Assembly (NCBI RefSeq): GCF_028583425.1
Contig: NC_072798.1
Location: forward strand, 12,774,501 to 12,838,500
Reading direction: 5' to 3'
Length of the DNA: 64,000 nt
Origin: Eublepharis macularius
Taxonomy: Eukaryota > Chordata > Lepidosauria > Squamata > Eublepharidae
Part shown: piece after piece, positions 33,776-46,525 of the stretch
How positions within the stretch are numbered: the stretch's first letter is position 1
How the letters are laid out: every line of letters starts with the position of its first letter
Program-made: the position numbers and the translations under genes
The notes under the pieces: model-generated
Seen by the model: only the letters and a program-made list of their open reading frames with translations
Told to the model about the DNA's origin: nothing
The model's database searches: none

Positions 33776-36700
33776 TAGGGATGTGCGTTTCGGCATTCAG
33801 AATGCCGAAAGAATGCCAAAACAAAAGTGTTTCGGCTTCTTTCGGGGAATGCCGAAACGTTTCGGGGAATGCCAAAACGTTTCGGGTAGCCGAAAGAAAA
33901 AAGCCGAAACGTTTCGGGATTCTTTCGGCTTTCTTTCGGCTTTTCAATGGGAAAATGCCTCCGTCTTCCCGGACGTCTGGGGGAGGCATTTTCCCACCGA
34001 ATAAGCCCAAAATTGGTGGGGACCTTCCTCTAACCCTTCTCTAACAACCACCCAAGTTTCAGACAGATTGGACTTTGGGGGGCCATGTTATGGCCCCCCA
34101 AAGCAGGTCCCCCCATCCTCCCATAAGAAAGCGAAGGAGCAGCATATTGTTAGCATGCTGCTACTCATCTTCTTCATTATTTCCTATGGGGAAAAAATGA
34201 AGAGGCAGGCTTCCTTTGCCAGGGGTGGCATTTTGCATGCAAAATGCCCCCTCACCCTCAGGGGCCCTTCTCCCACCCCTCCTCCCACCCCCCACCAAGG
34301 CTCAGCCTGCTCCCACTTGGGGGGGGCATTTCATGGCCTCCCCAAGTAGGTGCTCTAATCTCTACCACTGACAGCTGGGGGAGGCTTGTGTTGCCAGGGG
34401 TGGCATTTTGCATGCAAAATGCCCCCCAGCCCTCAGGGGCCCTTCTCCCACCCTTCCCCCCACCCCCCACCCAGGCTCAGACTGCTCCCACTTGGGGGGG
34501 CATTTCATGGCCTCCCCAAGTAGGTCCTCTCAGCCCCTAAAGTCCACCCCTTACAGCCCCACACAAACCCAATTCCCCCCCAGCTGCCACACACAGACCC
34601 AAATCCCCACATTAGCCCATCACAGACCCAAATCCACCCCCACCTGCCCCACACCCATAACCCCAGGAACAGGCTGGCAAAGGCCAGCCCTCTCCCTTTG
34701 TTCCCTATGCTGGGAACTTCTAAACTCTCTTTCCCTGGGCAATTCTGCACAGCCCAGGGGTGCCACAATGGTGGGCACACTTCTGAGTGCCAGCTGGTCC
34801 CTGTGAAAGAGCACCTGAACCACAGACACCCTCCCTCAAATTTCCCCACCACCTACAGAGATGGCTGGCCAGCCAGCCCCATTGTTCCCTATGATGGGAA
34901 CCAACTGCACAACAAAGAATAAAACAAGAACAACACAAAATAAAGTTTTAAATTTTTTTTCTCCCTTCCAAAGTACAAGTAGGCAAAGCATTATGACACA
35001 TTACACCAGCAGTCCCCCACACAGAAAAATAACACAACTCACTTAACATCAGAGAATCACAAAACACGATTCCTGTCAAAAACACTTTATTTCTTGAACA
35101 GCTTTAGGTTACACAGCAGGGGGGAACACCAAAGGGCATGGCAGCACTATCTTACACAAAAATAACACAACTCACTTAACATCAGAGAATCACAAAAACA
35201 CAATTCCTGGCAAAAACACTTTATTTCTTCAACAGCTTTAGGTTACACAGTAGGAGGGCACAACAGGGCATGATAGCAATGTACTACAAAAAATAGTACA
35301 ACCCACTTCACCGTTTTTGACAGCAATTGTGTTTGTGTGATTCTCTGATGTGAAGTGAGTTGTGTTATTTTTGTGTAGTACACTGCTTTCCTGCTCTGTG
35401 GTGCCTTCCTACTGTGTAACCTAAAGCAGTTACAGAAATAAAGTGCTTTTGACAGTAATTTTTTGGGGTGATTCTTTAATGTGAAGTGAGTTGTGTTATT
35501 TTTGTGTAAGATACTGCTTCCATGCCCTTTGGTGTGTCCCCCCTGCTGTGTAGCCTAAAGCTGTTCAAGAAATAAAGTGTTTTTGACAGGAATTGTGCTT
35601 TTGTGATTCTCTGATGTTAAGTGAGTTGTGTTATTTTTGTGTAAGATAGTGCTGCCATGCCCTTTGGTGTTCCCCCCTGCTGTGTAACCTAAAGCTGTTC
35701 AAGAAATAAAGTGTTTTTGACAGGAATCGTGTTTTGTGATTCTCTGATGTTAAGTGAGTTTTGTTTTAATTTTTCTGTGTGGGGGACTGCTGGTGTAATG
35801 TGTCATAATGCTTTGCCTACTTGTACTTTGGAAGGGAGAAAATAATTTTTTTAAAACTTTATTTTGTGTTGTTCTTGTTTTATTCTTTGTTGTGCAGTTG
35901 GTTCCCATCATAGGGAACAATGGGGCTGGCTAGCCAGCCATCTCTGTAGGTGGTGGGGGAATTTGAGGGAGGGTGTCTGTGGTTCAGGTGCTCTTTCACA
36001 GGGACCAGCTGGCACTCAGAAGTGTGCCCACCATTGTGGCACCCCTGGGCTGTGCAGAATTGCCCAGGGAAAGAGAGTTTAGAAGTTCCCAGCATAGGGA
36101 ACAAAGGGAGAGGGCTGGCCTTTGCCAGCCTGTTCCTGGGGTTATGGGTGTGGGGCAGGTGGGGGTGGATTTGGGTCTGTGAGGGGCTAATGTGGGGATT
36201 TGGGTCTGTGTGTGGCAGCTGGGGGGGAATTGGGTTTGTGTGGGGCTGTAAGGGGTGGACTTTAGGGGCTGAGAGGACCTACTTGGGGAGGCCATGAAAT
36301 GCCCCCCCCAAGTGGGAGCAGTCTGAGCCTTGGTGGGGGGTGGGAGGAAGGGTGGGAGAAGGGCCCCAGAGGGCTGGGGGGCATTTTGCATGCAAAATGC
36401 CACCCCTGGCAAGACAAGCCTCCCCCAGCTGTCAGTGGTAGAGATGAGAGCAGAGCACCTACTTGGGGAGGCCATGAAATGGCCCCCCCAAGTGGGAGCA
36501 GGCTGAGCCTTGGTGGGGGGTGGGAGGAGGGGTGGGAGAAGGGCCCCAGAGGGTTGGGGGCATTTTGCATGCAAAATGCCACCCCTGGCAAAGGAAGCCT
36601 GCCTCTTCATTTTTTCCCCATAGGACATAATGAAGAAAGATGAGCAGCAGCATGCTAACAATATGCTGCTCCTTCGCTTTCTTATGGGAGGATGGGGGAC

Positions 36701-37020
36701 CTGCTTTGGGGGGCCATAACATGGCCCCCCAAAGTCCAATCTGTCTGAAACTTGGGTGGTTGTTAGAGAAGGGTTAGAGGAAGGTTCCCACCAATTTTGG
36801 GCTTATTCGGTGGGAAAATGCCTCCTCCAGGCGTCCTGGAAGACGGAGGCATTTTCCCATAGAAAAAAGCCGAAAGAATGCCGAAATAATGCCGAAAGAA
36901 TCCCGAAAGCCGAAAGCCGAAAGAGATTCTTGTTTCGGCTTTCGGCTTTAACGATAGAGAATCTTCTTTCGGCTTTCTACTTTCGGCTATAGCCGAAAAT
37001 TTTTGGCTTGCACACCCCTA
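33776..37020. mobile_element. 3,245-bp near-palindromic hAT-type element, perfect TSD
   Basis: Begins TAGGGATGTGCGTTTCGG and ends GGCTTGCACACCCCTA. ACTGTTAC is duplicated on both sides (33768..33775, 37021..37028), and both ends are packed with CCGAAA/TTTCGG words. The left arm (to about 35310) and right arm are inverted copies of each other over most of their length; for example, GTGTAATGTGTCATAATGCT at about 35790 is the exact complement of text near 35000. Each arm contains a 177-bp direct duplication and 133-bp tandem units. ORFs of up to 247 codons appear in mirrored pairs and resemble no transposase, so it is non-autonomous. Confidence 0.93.
35045..35765. repeat. 133-bp tandem units, inverted around the palindrome centre
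   Basis: Unit: GACAGGAATTGTG, TGATTCTCTGATGTTAAGTG, AACCTAAAGCTGTTCAAG, AATAAAGTG. Starts at about 35319, 35453, 35586 and 35719 on plus; two units face the other way at about 35075..35310. Each unit has an AATAAA. Confidence 0.88.
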
Positions 37021-37028
37021 ACTGTTAC

Positions 37029-37600
37029 CTTAATTAATGTTAATTTCTGCCTAAGTAGTCAAAAAAATCCTTCCATTTCCCCCCAAATTCAGCTATTGGT
37101 CTGTTATGTAGATAAATAGTTAATTTGGCCATTGTTGCATATTCATAAATCTTATCTATCCATTCTGACACATCAAGACATCAGTTTTCCATTTTGCTGC
37201 TGTTACCATTTAATGGAAAAGGTCTCCCTTTTCTTTTCTAAAATTGGTTAGTAGGATGTTTAAAAGCATGTTTTTTTGGATTTAGCTCAAATTTGAGTTT
37301 GAGAATCTTCGGCATCTCTTCCTGTATCTTTAGCCAATATTTTCGCGCTCTCTTACAGGTCCACCACATATGGTAAAATGTTGCATCCATGCTTTGACAT
37401 TTCCAGCAATGTCCACTGTAACCCTTACTCATTCTCGCAAAGTCTTTGGGGGTAGTGTACCATCTAAAGAATATTTTGTACCAGTTCAGTCTTAGTAACT
37501 GACAGCCTGTAAATTTTATGTCCGTAGTCCATAAATCTTCCCAGAAGTTCATCGAAATAGTTTCTCCAAAATTTTCCATCTATTTTCTTCCTCCCTCCCT
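37029..37600 (-). pseudogene. L1 ORF2 C-terminus, 5'-truncated
   Basis: Minus-strand ORF 37579..37238 reads KFTGCQLLRLNWYKIFFRW, then CWKCQSMDATFYHMWWTC, the cysteine-rich end of L1 ORF2 (CWRC ... HIWWSC in other L1s). The reverse transcriptase core is absent. It continues into 3' UTR interrupted at 37028. Confidence 0.75.
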
Positions 37601-39025
37601 TGTTCTTGAAGCACCAAGATGGAGAAGGAGAATTTTTTTTCCAAAAAAATTCAGCTTAATTCATTACTTCCTACCCCCTAAGGTGTCCTAGAATTTAAAA
37701 GTGAATCATTGCTCCTAATCTGTGGACAGAGGGAAGGCTTTAGTCTTGGCAGTTAAAGAAATGCTCGTTAACTTTCTTTTATTTTTGAGGATCATTACTG
37801 AATGCATAATTCTAAAAATAAAAGAAACAAAACAACAAATCGCTTTGGATGCAAAGAGAAAAGAAATAATTAAATCCTTATCTCCAACAAGGATGGTGGC
37901 CAGGGAGATTGAAGAGGAAGTAATTAATTAGGATAATTTACATCAGGAGGAAAATTTAAAGGGACAGTTGCCCCAGGCAGCCTCGGAAGCCCTTTTGTCA
38001 GTCCACACAGGGACTTCTGGCTCTGCAACCACATTGCAATTGAAAGAAAATGGTTGTGCATCAGGTTTTTAAAAAGATGGTAAAAGAACACAGATGATAC
38101 TGGAAAGCAATGGGCAACTAATGATGTTGTCTCGATTCTTCATAAAAGCAGTATAAACAAATTCCATTTATTCCAGTCTAAATGGCTCGTGGGGAAGCAT
38201 GTAGGGTTTTATGCCTCTAACTTCAAAGAGAAAGACACACTGTGACAACGAAAGAAAGTGGAAAAACGTTATTGAAAAAAATCACCTTTATGAAACTGGA
38301 CATCTGCTAGGCCTACAGAAGATAAGCTGAGACGTTGTAGGGACACAGAATTATTCGAACATCATGTAAGATTTAGGTAGGTTATGGCCAAAAAAAAAAT
38401 TAAGGTAAGGCAGAATAATGTCAAAACTCTAAAAACCCTAACAGCGAGATAAGGTGTGGCTGCATGCTGGTCGCCATCCAAGTATTATCAGTCGGTGTCT
38501 GCTGGTAAACTTACCACCCTGTGTATGCAACCATATGGCTGGGCTATGCATCTTGTAAAGCACATTTTTTAATATGCCTTCCTTACCCCATATTTCTGGT
38601 CACTTGCAAGGGCAAGATAAAATCTACCTTGTCTTATGATCAGATTCTACAGACAACCGTTGATCCACCCAGCTATATATGCCACATGGTACGTTTGCAA
38701 AAAGGTGAGTTCCACCTACGTATGGATTTAAAATCTTTCTATCTTTTGACAATACAATCATCAAGGCAGCTAATTTCAAATTTTAAAAGTACAGTCGAAC
38801 AAAATATAACACAAAAACGAAATGCAACTAAACTTAAGGGAGGGGACGCTACACCCGGACCCCCCAAGTAAAATCATCTCCTACCCCAGCGACAGATAAA
38901 GTAACGGCCGAATTAAACAGAAGGAAAAGACAGAAAGAAAACCATTCTACATCTTGCCAAAAGCTTGAGTAAACAAAACATATTTAGTTTGGCACCGAGC
39001 GCTAAAAGGAAAAAAGAATAGATGC
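37601..39025. other. No recognisable gene
   Basis: AT-rich. The 116-codon plus ORF at 38521..38871 and the 69-codon ORF at 37722..37931 (lysine-rich) have no motif I recognise; the latter could be an L1 ORF1 remnant. Confidence 0.3.
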
Positions 39026-39029
39026 CAAG

Positions 39030-39215
39030 TGATTGCCTCTGGGGAGGACACTCCACAAACCAGACACCACTACAGAAATGCGCGTGACTCTTGTAGTTGC
39101 CCGCTTTCCCCCTAAGGACCTCCAATGAGGTGCTCAGCATATGTGCAGGTTCACATGAAAGAGTGCAGTCCTTCAGATGTTCGAGTGCTACACTATTTAT
39201 GGCTGGAGCGCACAC
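39030..39215 (+). mobile_element. LINE 3' UTR-like fragment
   Basis: GGGGAGGACACTCCACAAAC ... GCTCAGCATATGTGCAGGTT ... GTCCTTCAGATGTTCGAGTG resembles L2/CR1-like LINE 3' regions common in lizards. Confidence 0.4.
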
Positions 39216-39886
39216 CATTTGGCCAAGCCGACACGCGTTGCGGTCTCCTGCAGCCTTTTGGGGAAGCATCAATTCTTCACCCCCACCCTGCTTAACCCCC
39301 AGTGAGAGACTTCCCTGATTTGGGGGGGGGGGCAGAGATGAGAACATGGATTCCCAGGTATGAGTCCATGTTCAGATCTCTCTTCTTCCCGGGACACTTC
39401 TCGTCACGTCTGTGTTGGAATTTGGTGAGGAGTTTGGATCAGAATGCCAAAAGGTGGGGTTCTGAACCCCCTGTCTTCTCACTGCACTCCATCCATGACA
39501 TGAGAACATGGGGTGGGGGTGGGGGTGAAGAATGCCACCTTTCAGACTGGTTCTAACACTCACCGTCCCTGAAATTTATGGCATTTGCAAGAGCTTGCTA
39601 AAGGCAAGACATTTCTCTGTTCAATCTCCAAGGACTGTTGCCTAGGATGCAACAGATAAATTGCCCAAGGGGCTTAGACTATCGCCTTTCAGCCCAGAGG
39701 ACAGCTGAGAGTCAATGTTCTGACAGCCCCCCCCAAATGTTACGTGGTGCCACCGTGGGGTGGAGTCAGGTGTCATCACAAGGTGGAACCAGGTGCCACT
39801 TAGCTCCATTCAAGATCCATTATCACCCACCAAACTGGCTGAGTCGTACACTCTGATTTAGGACTCCAGCATGTTGGAGTTTTAAA

Positions 39887-41285
39887 AAAGAAAACTCACA
39901 CCTGGAGATAAAAAATGTATCCACAATTACTATACAATTATCAATATACAATTTTATAAAGTGCAATAGTGCAGAAAGTACTCAAATAATGTATAGCGAT
40001 AATAACATACAAAAAGGTCTTTCTTGATATCCACTGTGTGGTACCCACTCAGTCCACAAAATGCATTCATCCAGAGAAGTTACTAGCCATGTTAGTCTGT
40101 AGTTGCAAAATAGTAGAATCCAGTAGCACCTTTAAGACTAACCAACTTTAACGTAGCATAAGCTTTTGAGAGCCACAGCTCTCTGTTAGAAGAAAGGACT
40201 GGCGATGTCGCTTGCTCAGGCTGTTATGACTGCCAGCAACAACCATAGAGTCAGTTAGATAGATAGGCTGCTATCAGTCTCCTTCCTGCCAGGGGAACTT
40301 CCTTCCTTCCTTCCTTCCTTCCTTCCTTCCTTCCCTTCTCTCCCCCTCTGTCCTGTCTCTCTCAGGAGAGGCAGCATGGTGTCTCCTTCTGAGAGAGATG
40401 GCCTACTTTCAATCTAAAGCCATCCTAGCTAGTTAGATCAGTTACTAGTTCTTTCTCTCCACTAAGCTTAAGTAATTTCTTTAGATAAATAAATAGTTGA
40501 TGGTTCTCTAACTTGGATGAGAGCTTTCTGCGTGCAGTTTGTTTAGTTAATGTGCCTTAACTAAACCCAATACTCTTCATCAGATGCATGGAGGGTATGA
40601 AGAAACTGGCCAGAGATATATAGGTGGTGAGAGGAGGGGGGAGTAGATGCAAATCAGTTTCAAAAGTCTCTTTGAAGTCAGAGGCACTCCACCTCTTTCA
40701 TGACTTTTGTAACTGATTTACATCTACTTCCCCCTCCCCTCACCACCTATATATCTCTGGCCAGTTTCTTCAAACCCTCCATGCATCTGACGAAGAGAGC
40801 TGTGGCTCTCAAAAGCTTATGCTACAATAAAGTTGGTTAGTCTTAGAGGTGCTACTGGACTCTCTACTAAAATGCATCCAGTAATTCTTATACAAAGGAA
40901 TTAATTTGGCAAACGTACAAATACTTACTGGCTTCAATTTGGATAAAGGAGATTTTCCTCACAATATTGAAGGACTATCCACCCGTTGGATTGATTATAT
41001 TTCTTAATTTTGTATAATATTCATTGGATGTATTTACTGAAATATCTATTGGAGCATCTTTGTATAAGAATTACTGAATGCATTTTGTGGACTGAGTGGG
41101 TACCACACAGTGGATATCAAGAACAACCTTTTGTATGTTATAGCTAGCACTTTCTGCACTGTTGCACTTTATAAAATTATATATTGATAACTGTATAGTA
41201 ATGGTGGATACCTTTTTTTACTTCCAGGTGTGTGTTTTCTTTGTTAGCGGTTGCTTTACCCAGGGGAGCCCTGTTTGCTTGTGGT
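39887..41285. mobile_element. Penelope-like element with inverted arms, 15-bp TSD
   Basis: Flanked by TGTTGGAGTTTTAAA (39872..39886 and 41286..41300). The left arm (TATACAATTATCAATATACA ... GTGGTACCCACTCAGTCCAC) recurs inverted at about 41072..41240. Inverted terminal repeats with a long target duplication fit Penelope-like retroelements. No reverse transcriptase remains. Confidence 0.7.
40086..40864. mobile_element. Second Penelope-like element nested inside
   Basis: Inverted ends TCCAGTAGCACCTTTAAGAC (about 40115) and TCTTAGAGGTGCTACTGGAC. The flanks AAAATGCATTCATCCAG and AAAATGCATCCAG suggest target duplication. A hammerhead-like core lies at 40787..40824. An LTR-like insert with TAAATAAATAG and (CTTC)n occupies about 40194..40569. 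Confidence 0.6.
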
Positions 41286-41300
41286 TGTTGGAGTTTTAAA

Positions 41301-42111
41301 GGCCAGGGGACATTCAAAGCTGTAATCTACTACCTGCAATTTCAACAGTTCTTTCTGTCACCTCTGATTAAGGTTGTCATCTGGAAATGTGAGATTAGAG
41401 ATGTGAGATAATAATCTGTCACTAACACCTCAATTGTGTCTTAACTTTAATGTATAGTTCATTTCCACGTAACTTTTCCTATGGTGAACAGTCCATCCCT
41501 TCTATGTAGGGTGCCAGGTGCCTGCTGGTGGCGGGGAAGTCCTCCAGCACCAGCGAGCATTTCTGAACACTTTCCAGAGGCAGCCTCCAGTAGTAGCTAA
41601 TTGCTAGTCCCATATAATCGGTAATCCTACGTAATACTTTCAAACATGGTGGAGACAGGCCTAGATCACAGTGTTGTCATATGGGAAGCTACCCATAGTT
41701 AATATCACATGGATGGAGGCTCTTACTGAAGTGGCAGGCAAACCTATGTCTGGGCTGTACCACTTTAGATGGCTCACATGACTGAATATTCTCCCATAAT
41801 CCAAATTCCCTCCACACAGAAAACGATCATGCTTTGCCTGAACATGCAGCCCTTTGTGTTGAGGGGATATTTTGTATAGATATTTTGTATATACTGCATG
41901 AATCTCCCTCCCCAGGAATCTGAAGTGGTACAGCCCAGACAAAGGCCTATCACCTTAGTGTCTGTATTTGCCTTGACTTAGTGCTGCCATATAATAAATA
42001 AGCCCAGTCCCATTTTGTTTCCCACCAAGTTAAGAACTGAGTAAAACGCGAGTAAAAAAAAATAACATCCCCATTTCTACAAAAGACCTGCATTTGGTCA
42101 TGTGAGGCCTG
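41301..42111. other. KCNJ8 3' UTR and downstream flank
   Basis: No ORF. A short F2 end fragment lies at 41507..41560 (TAGGGTGCCAGGTGCCTGCT). The candidate poly(A) signal is listed separately. Confidence 0.45.
41446..41451 (-). promoter_or_regulatory. Candidate polyadenylation signal ATTAAA for KCNJ8
   Basis: This is ATTAAA on the minus strand, about 660 nt past the KCNJ8 stop codon, with a GU-rich stretch after it. I noticed no canonical AATAAA between the stop and this point. The transcript may end elsewhere. Confidence 0.3.
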
Positions 42112-43122
<1,011 letters not shown>

Positions 43123-44164
43123 TCAATTGGATCACGTGATTAAGTCTTTTCTGGGCAGTACCGCATCAGGGTTGTACATGAGTTTGAAAGCTCCTCTGCT
43201 AATAAAAACCCTGATAGTATAAATGGTGATAAAGGACTTATCAAAATCACCTACTGCTGTTGCGGCTGATGGATAAATTTATGTATTTTGCCGACTATCT
43301 GACCGGAATTGATGCTGGTTTTAGTTTAAACTTGTGATTTTAACGATGGTTATAGAACTCTAAGGTATATTAGAGTTTTTACTGTTACCACAACCAGAGA
43401 AACTATTTACTGTTACTGCCATTGTTGTATTATAATCCTGATGTTGTTGATATCCATTGCTAAGGCTATGAGCGATCACAATAAAAATTTATAATATAGC
43501 ATGTCAAGAAGCAGGCTAGGCAGCTCTCATTTTGGGCATTTTAGTTTTCCATAAGAAGGAAGATGTATTGATTATTTCATTCCTATCTTGTCCTTTTTCA
43601 TCATGGAACCCAAAGATAGCTCTCTCCTAGTCACTGAAAAGACTCAGGCCTGTTTAGACTCAAGTTTTCCCAGCCATGCTGTGGGGTTTTGATTTATATT
43701 TATATAGGGAAACTTCCAAACATGTGAATGCTGGGACCTGTGTGAACTGCAATGTGATAGACTTGATTCCAGGGCCATCATCAGCACATGGCAAAGTGGG
43801 GCAGCTGCCGGGGCCTGTGGCTTCTGGTGGGGTCCACTTCTGCTGACTCCCTGCTTTTGGATCTCCTCTGACGCCTGCATTCACACATTTACACTGCCTG
43901 CTTGTGAGTGCTTTGTCACCTCTGCTTTCAGCTGCGTATGCTGCCTAGTGCTGTTGGAGAAGGGCATGTGGGTGGTGCACAAAGCATCAGCCTTCTCGGT
44001 GGCCATGGCGGTGGCACTCCTAGCTGCACCCACCATCCAGCACCATTGGGAATGGGTGTGCATGCAGTGTGGGCAGCTGTGACTGCAAGTGGTGGTAGAG
44101 CTTGCAAGGGGGAAAATGAAGAATGCACAGGCATGTGGGGGCATGTGTGTGGAAGTGCAAGATG

Positions 44165-44533
44165 TAGGGATCCCATTCCCCCAATGGGGGTGGGGAATAC
44201 CTCACTTCCACCCTCCACTCCTGCCACCACTTACCAGGCCAGCGGGGGGGGGAGGTGTGGGAATGGGCCTCCTGAACATGTTCCCAGGGAAGTGTGATGA
44301 TGTCACTTCATGGGAGTGACATCATTGCACCACCCTGAGAGTGCTCCCGCACTTTGCAGCAGGCTGATTTGGGTCTCAAACGTTGAGGCCTCAAATTGCT
44401 CTGCTGCAAAGCACAGGAGCACCCCCATGACTACACAATGGGCTTTAGAGTGAAGAACACAATGGGAGCAGCTAAAAGGTAAGCTCCAGGTCCCCCCTTC
44501 CTGCTGGGAGAGTAAAGGGACCTGGCAACCCTA
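44165..44533. mobile_element. hAT MITE, family with TAGGG...CAACCCTA ends (F2)
   Basis: A 369-bp non-autonomous element beginning TAGGGATCCC and ending CCTGGCAACCCTA, flanked by GCAAGATG / GCAAGAAG (7 of 8 match). The 8-bp duplication and TAGGG terminus fit the hAT superfamily. The interior carries GTGATGATGTCACTTC and its inverted partner GTGACATCATTG. It lies in the KCNJ8 intron. Confidence 0.85.
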
Positions 44534-45320
44534 GCAAGAAGGGAAGCCTGGTTGTGGGCATAGGGGGACCCCTGAGCACTCTCGGCCAAGGGACCCCAAA
44601 ACATGGAATTGGCTCTGCTTGGTCTGCCGACTATATTCATGGATCCACACTTTAATATTGTATTATTAATGTGAACAATTTTGTGTTTCTGTCCAAAACC
44701 ACTTATATGTGGATCTCACTTGAGATTCAATTTGTGTCCTGTGAAAAGCATCTGTGTTAGATCCATAAACAGATTCTGCAATTAAACAGTGCAAACTTAA
44801 GCAGAGTTGGTCCAGTCTAAGCCCCTTGTAAGTGTGCCATTTTCTAATAAAAGACTCCCAACAATCAGCATTCAGGCTGTGGAATCTTTGTGGATTATTA
44901 ATCAACATTGATTGTTAGTAATGTTAAGATGTCCATTTTCAGTTATGCGAATAGACTTTCTTTTACTGGCTCTTTGTTAGTCACTTGCACTGAATTTTGA
45001 CGTTGTTTGGCTCTTTGATTATAAAAGGCTGCTGACCCCTGAGCTACAGTGATCATTTGCACCTGGATCCTTCTGTATGGATAAGCCAATCCGACCAAAA
45101 AATTACCATAGTGTTGTGATCCCCACTATGTGGCTCGGCTTGCCCATGGGTACCATGGTGCTCACCAATACATTTCCCCTTGCCCATTTGCTTCTTCCTC
45201 AAAGCAAAGAGCCAGTCGTGGCTTTCCTCCACCCCTACTGGAGGAGAAGAACCCAGAAACAACCAACTTCCTAGTAGGAGGATGCTGGTCTTGTAACTTC
45301 CCAACATTATGCAATTGGCG

Positions 45321-45614
45321 CTGGACCTCGTGGCAGCCATTTTGTGATGGGCACTGGACCTCATGGCAGCCATTTTGTGATGGGCCCTGGACCTCATGGC
45401 AGCCATTTTGTGATAGGCCCTGGACCTCATGGCAGCCATTTTGTGATGGGCAGGGGACCTCATGGCAGCCATTTTGTGATGGGCCCTAAACCTCATGGCA
45501 GCCATTTTGTGATGGGCCCTGGACCTCATGGCAGCCATTTTGTGATGGGCACGGGACCTCATGGCAGCCATTTTATGATGGGCACGGGACCTCATGGCAG
45601 CCATTTTGTGATGG
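45321..45614. repeat. 33-bp minisatellite, about nine copies, in KCNJ8 intron
   Basis: The unit reads GGACCTCATGGCAGCCATTT followed by TGTGATGGGCCCT with minor variants. Successive CATGGCAGCC starts fall exactly 33 bp apart (45362, 45395, 45428 and onward). Because 33 is divisible by three, both strands stay open and give 11-residue repeat ORFs (HGSHFVMGPGP on plus, HHKMAAMRSRA on minus). These are artefacts, not proteins. Each unit contains CAAAATGGCTGC on the minus strand, which resembles the YY1 core. Confidence 0.95.
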
Positions 45615-46053
45615 TGCCCATTTCTTGTACTCAGACCTCTACAAGGGCTCACAGGCTCAGAAAGATTGGAGACCTCTGCTACAGTGCAATAACATTGCAA
45701 TATCCAATGATGCGTGGATGCAGCCATACATTGGACTTGTTTGGATGTTGTCTTGCAAAAAAAAAAGCCAGCCATCATAGCATTAATAAGACCTTCTGAT
45801 GATCTGGCAGCCAACATTTGATATAGAAAGTTGCATAGCAATCTTGTTTTTAAAAAATGGTTATTTGGATTTATCTGCGCACACCTTCTGCGTGCCAAAC
45901 GTATGCTCTACCTCTGAGCCATGGCCCCTCCTCTAGTTTATCTGTTTTATTGCTGATTGTATTGCATCTCAGGCCCTTTTTTCAGGCATGTGGGGATTAG
46001 AAATGATCTGATAAATAGAAACCAAAAAGAAGTGTACTGATGGCCATGCATTA

Positions 46054-46525
<472 letters not shown>

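Noticed and set aside
35996..36739. 247-codon minus ORF and mirrored ORFs in the other arm
   Set aside because: The same sequences occur inverted in the left arm with frame differences; low-complexity Pro/Gly composition and no transposase motifs.
38521..38871. 116-codon plus ORF as a possible gene
   Set aside because: No recognisable family, AT-rich context between LINE remnants; kept only as unassigned.
45053..45898. 281-codon minus ORF with HHKMAAMRSRA repeats, and its plus-strand mirror
   Set aside because: A 33-bp minisatellite is divisible by three, so all units stay open on both strands; it lies within the KCNJ8 intron and has no domain.
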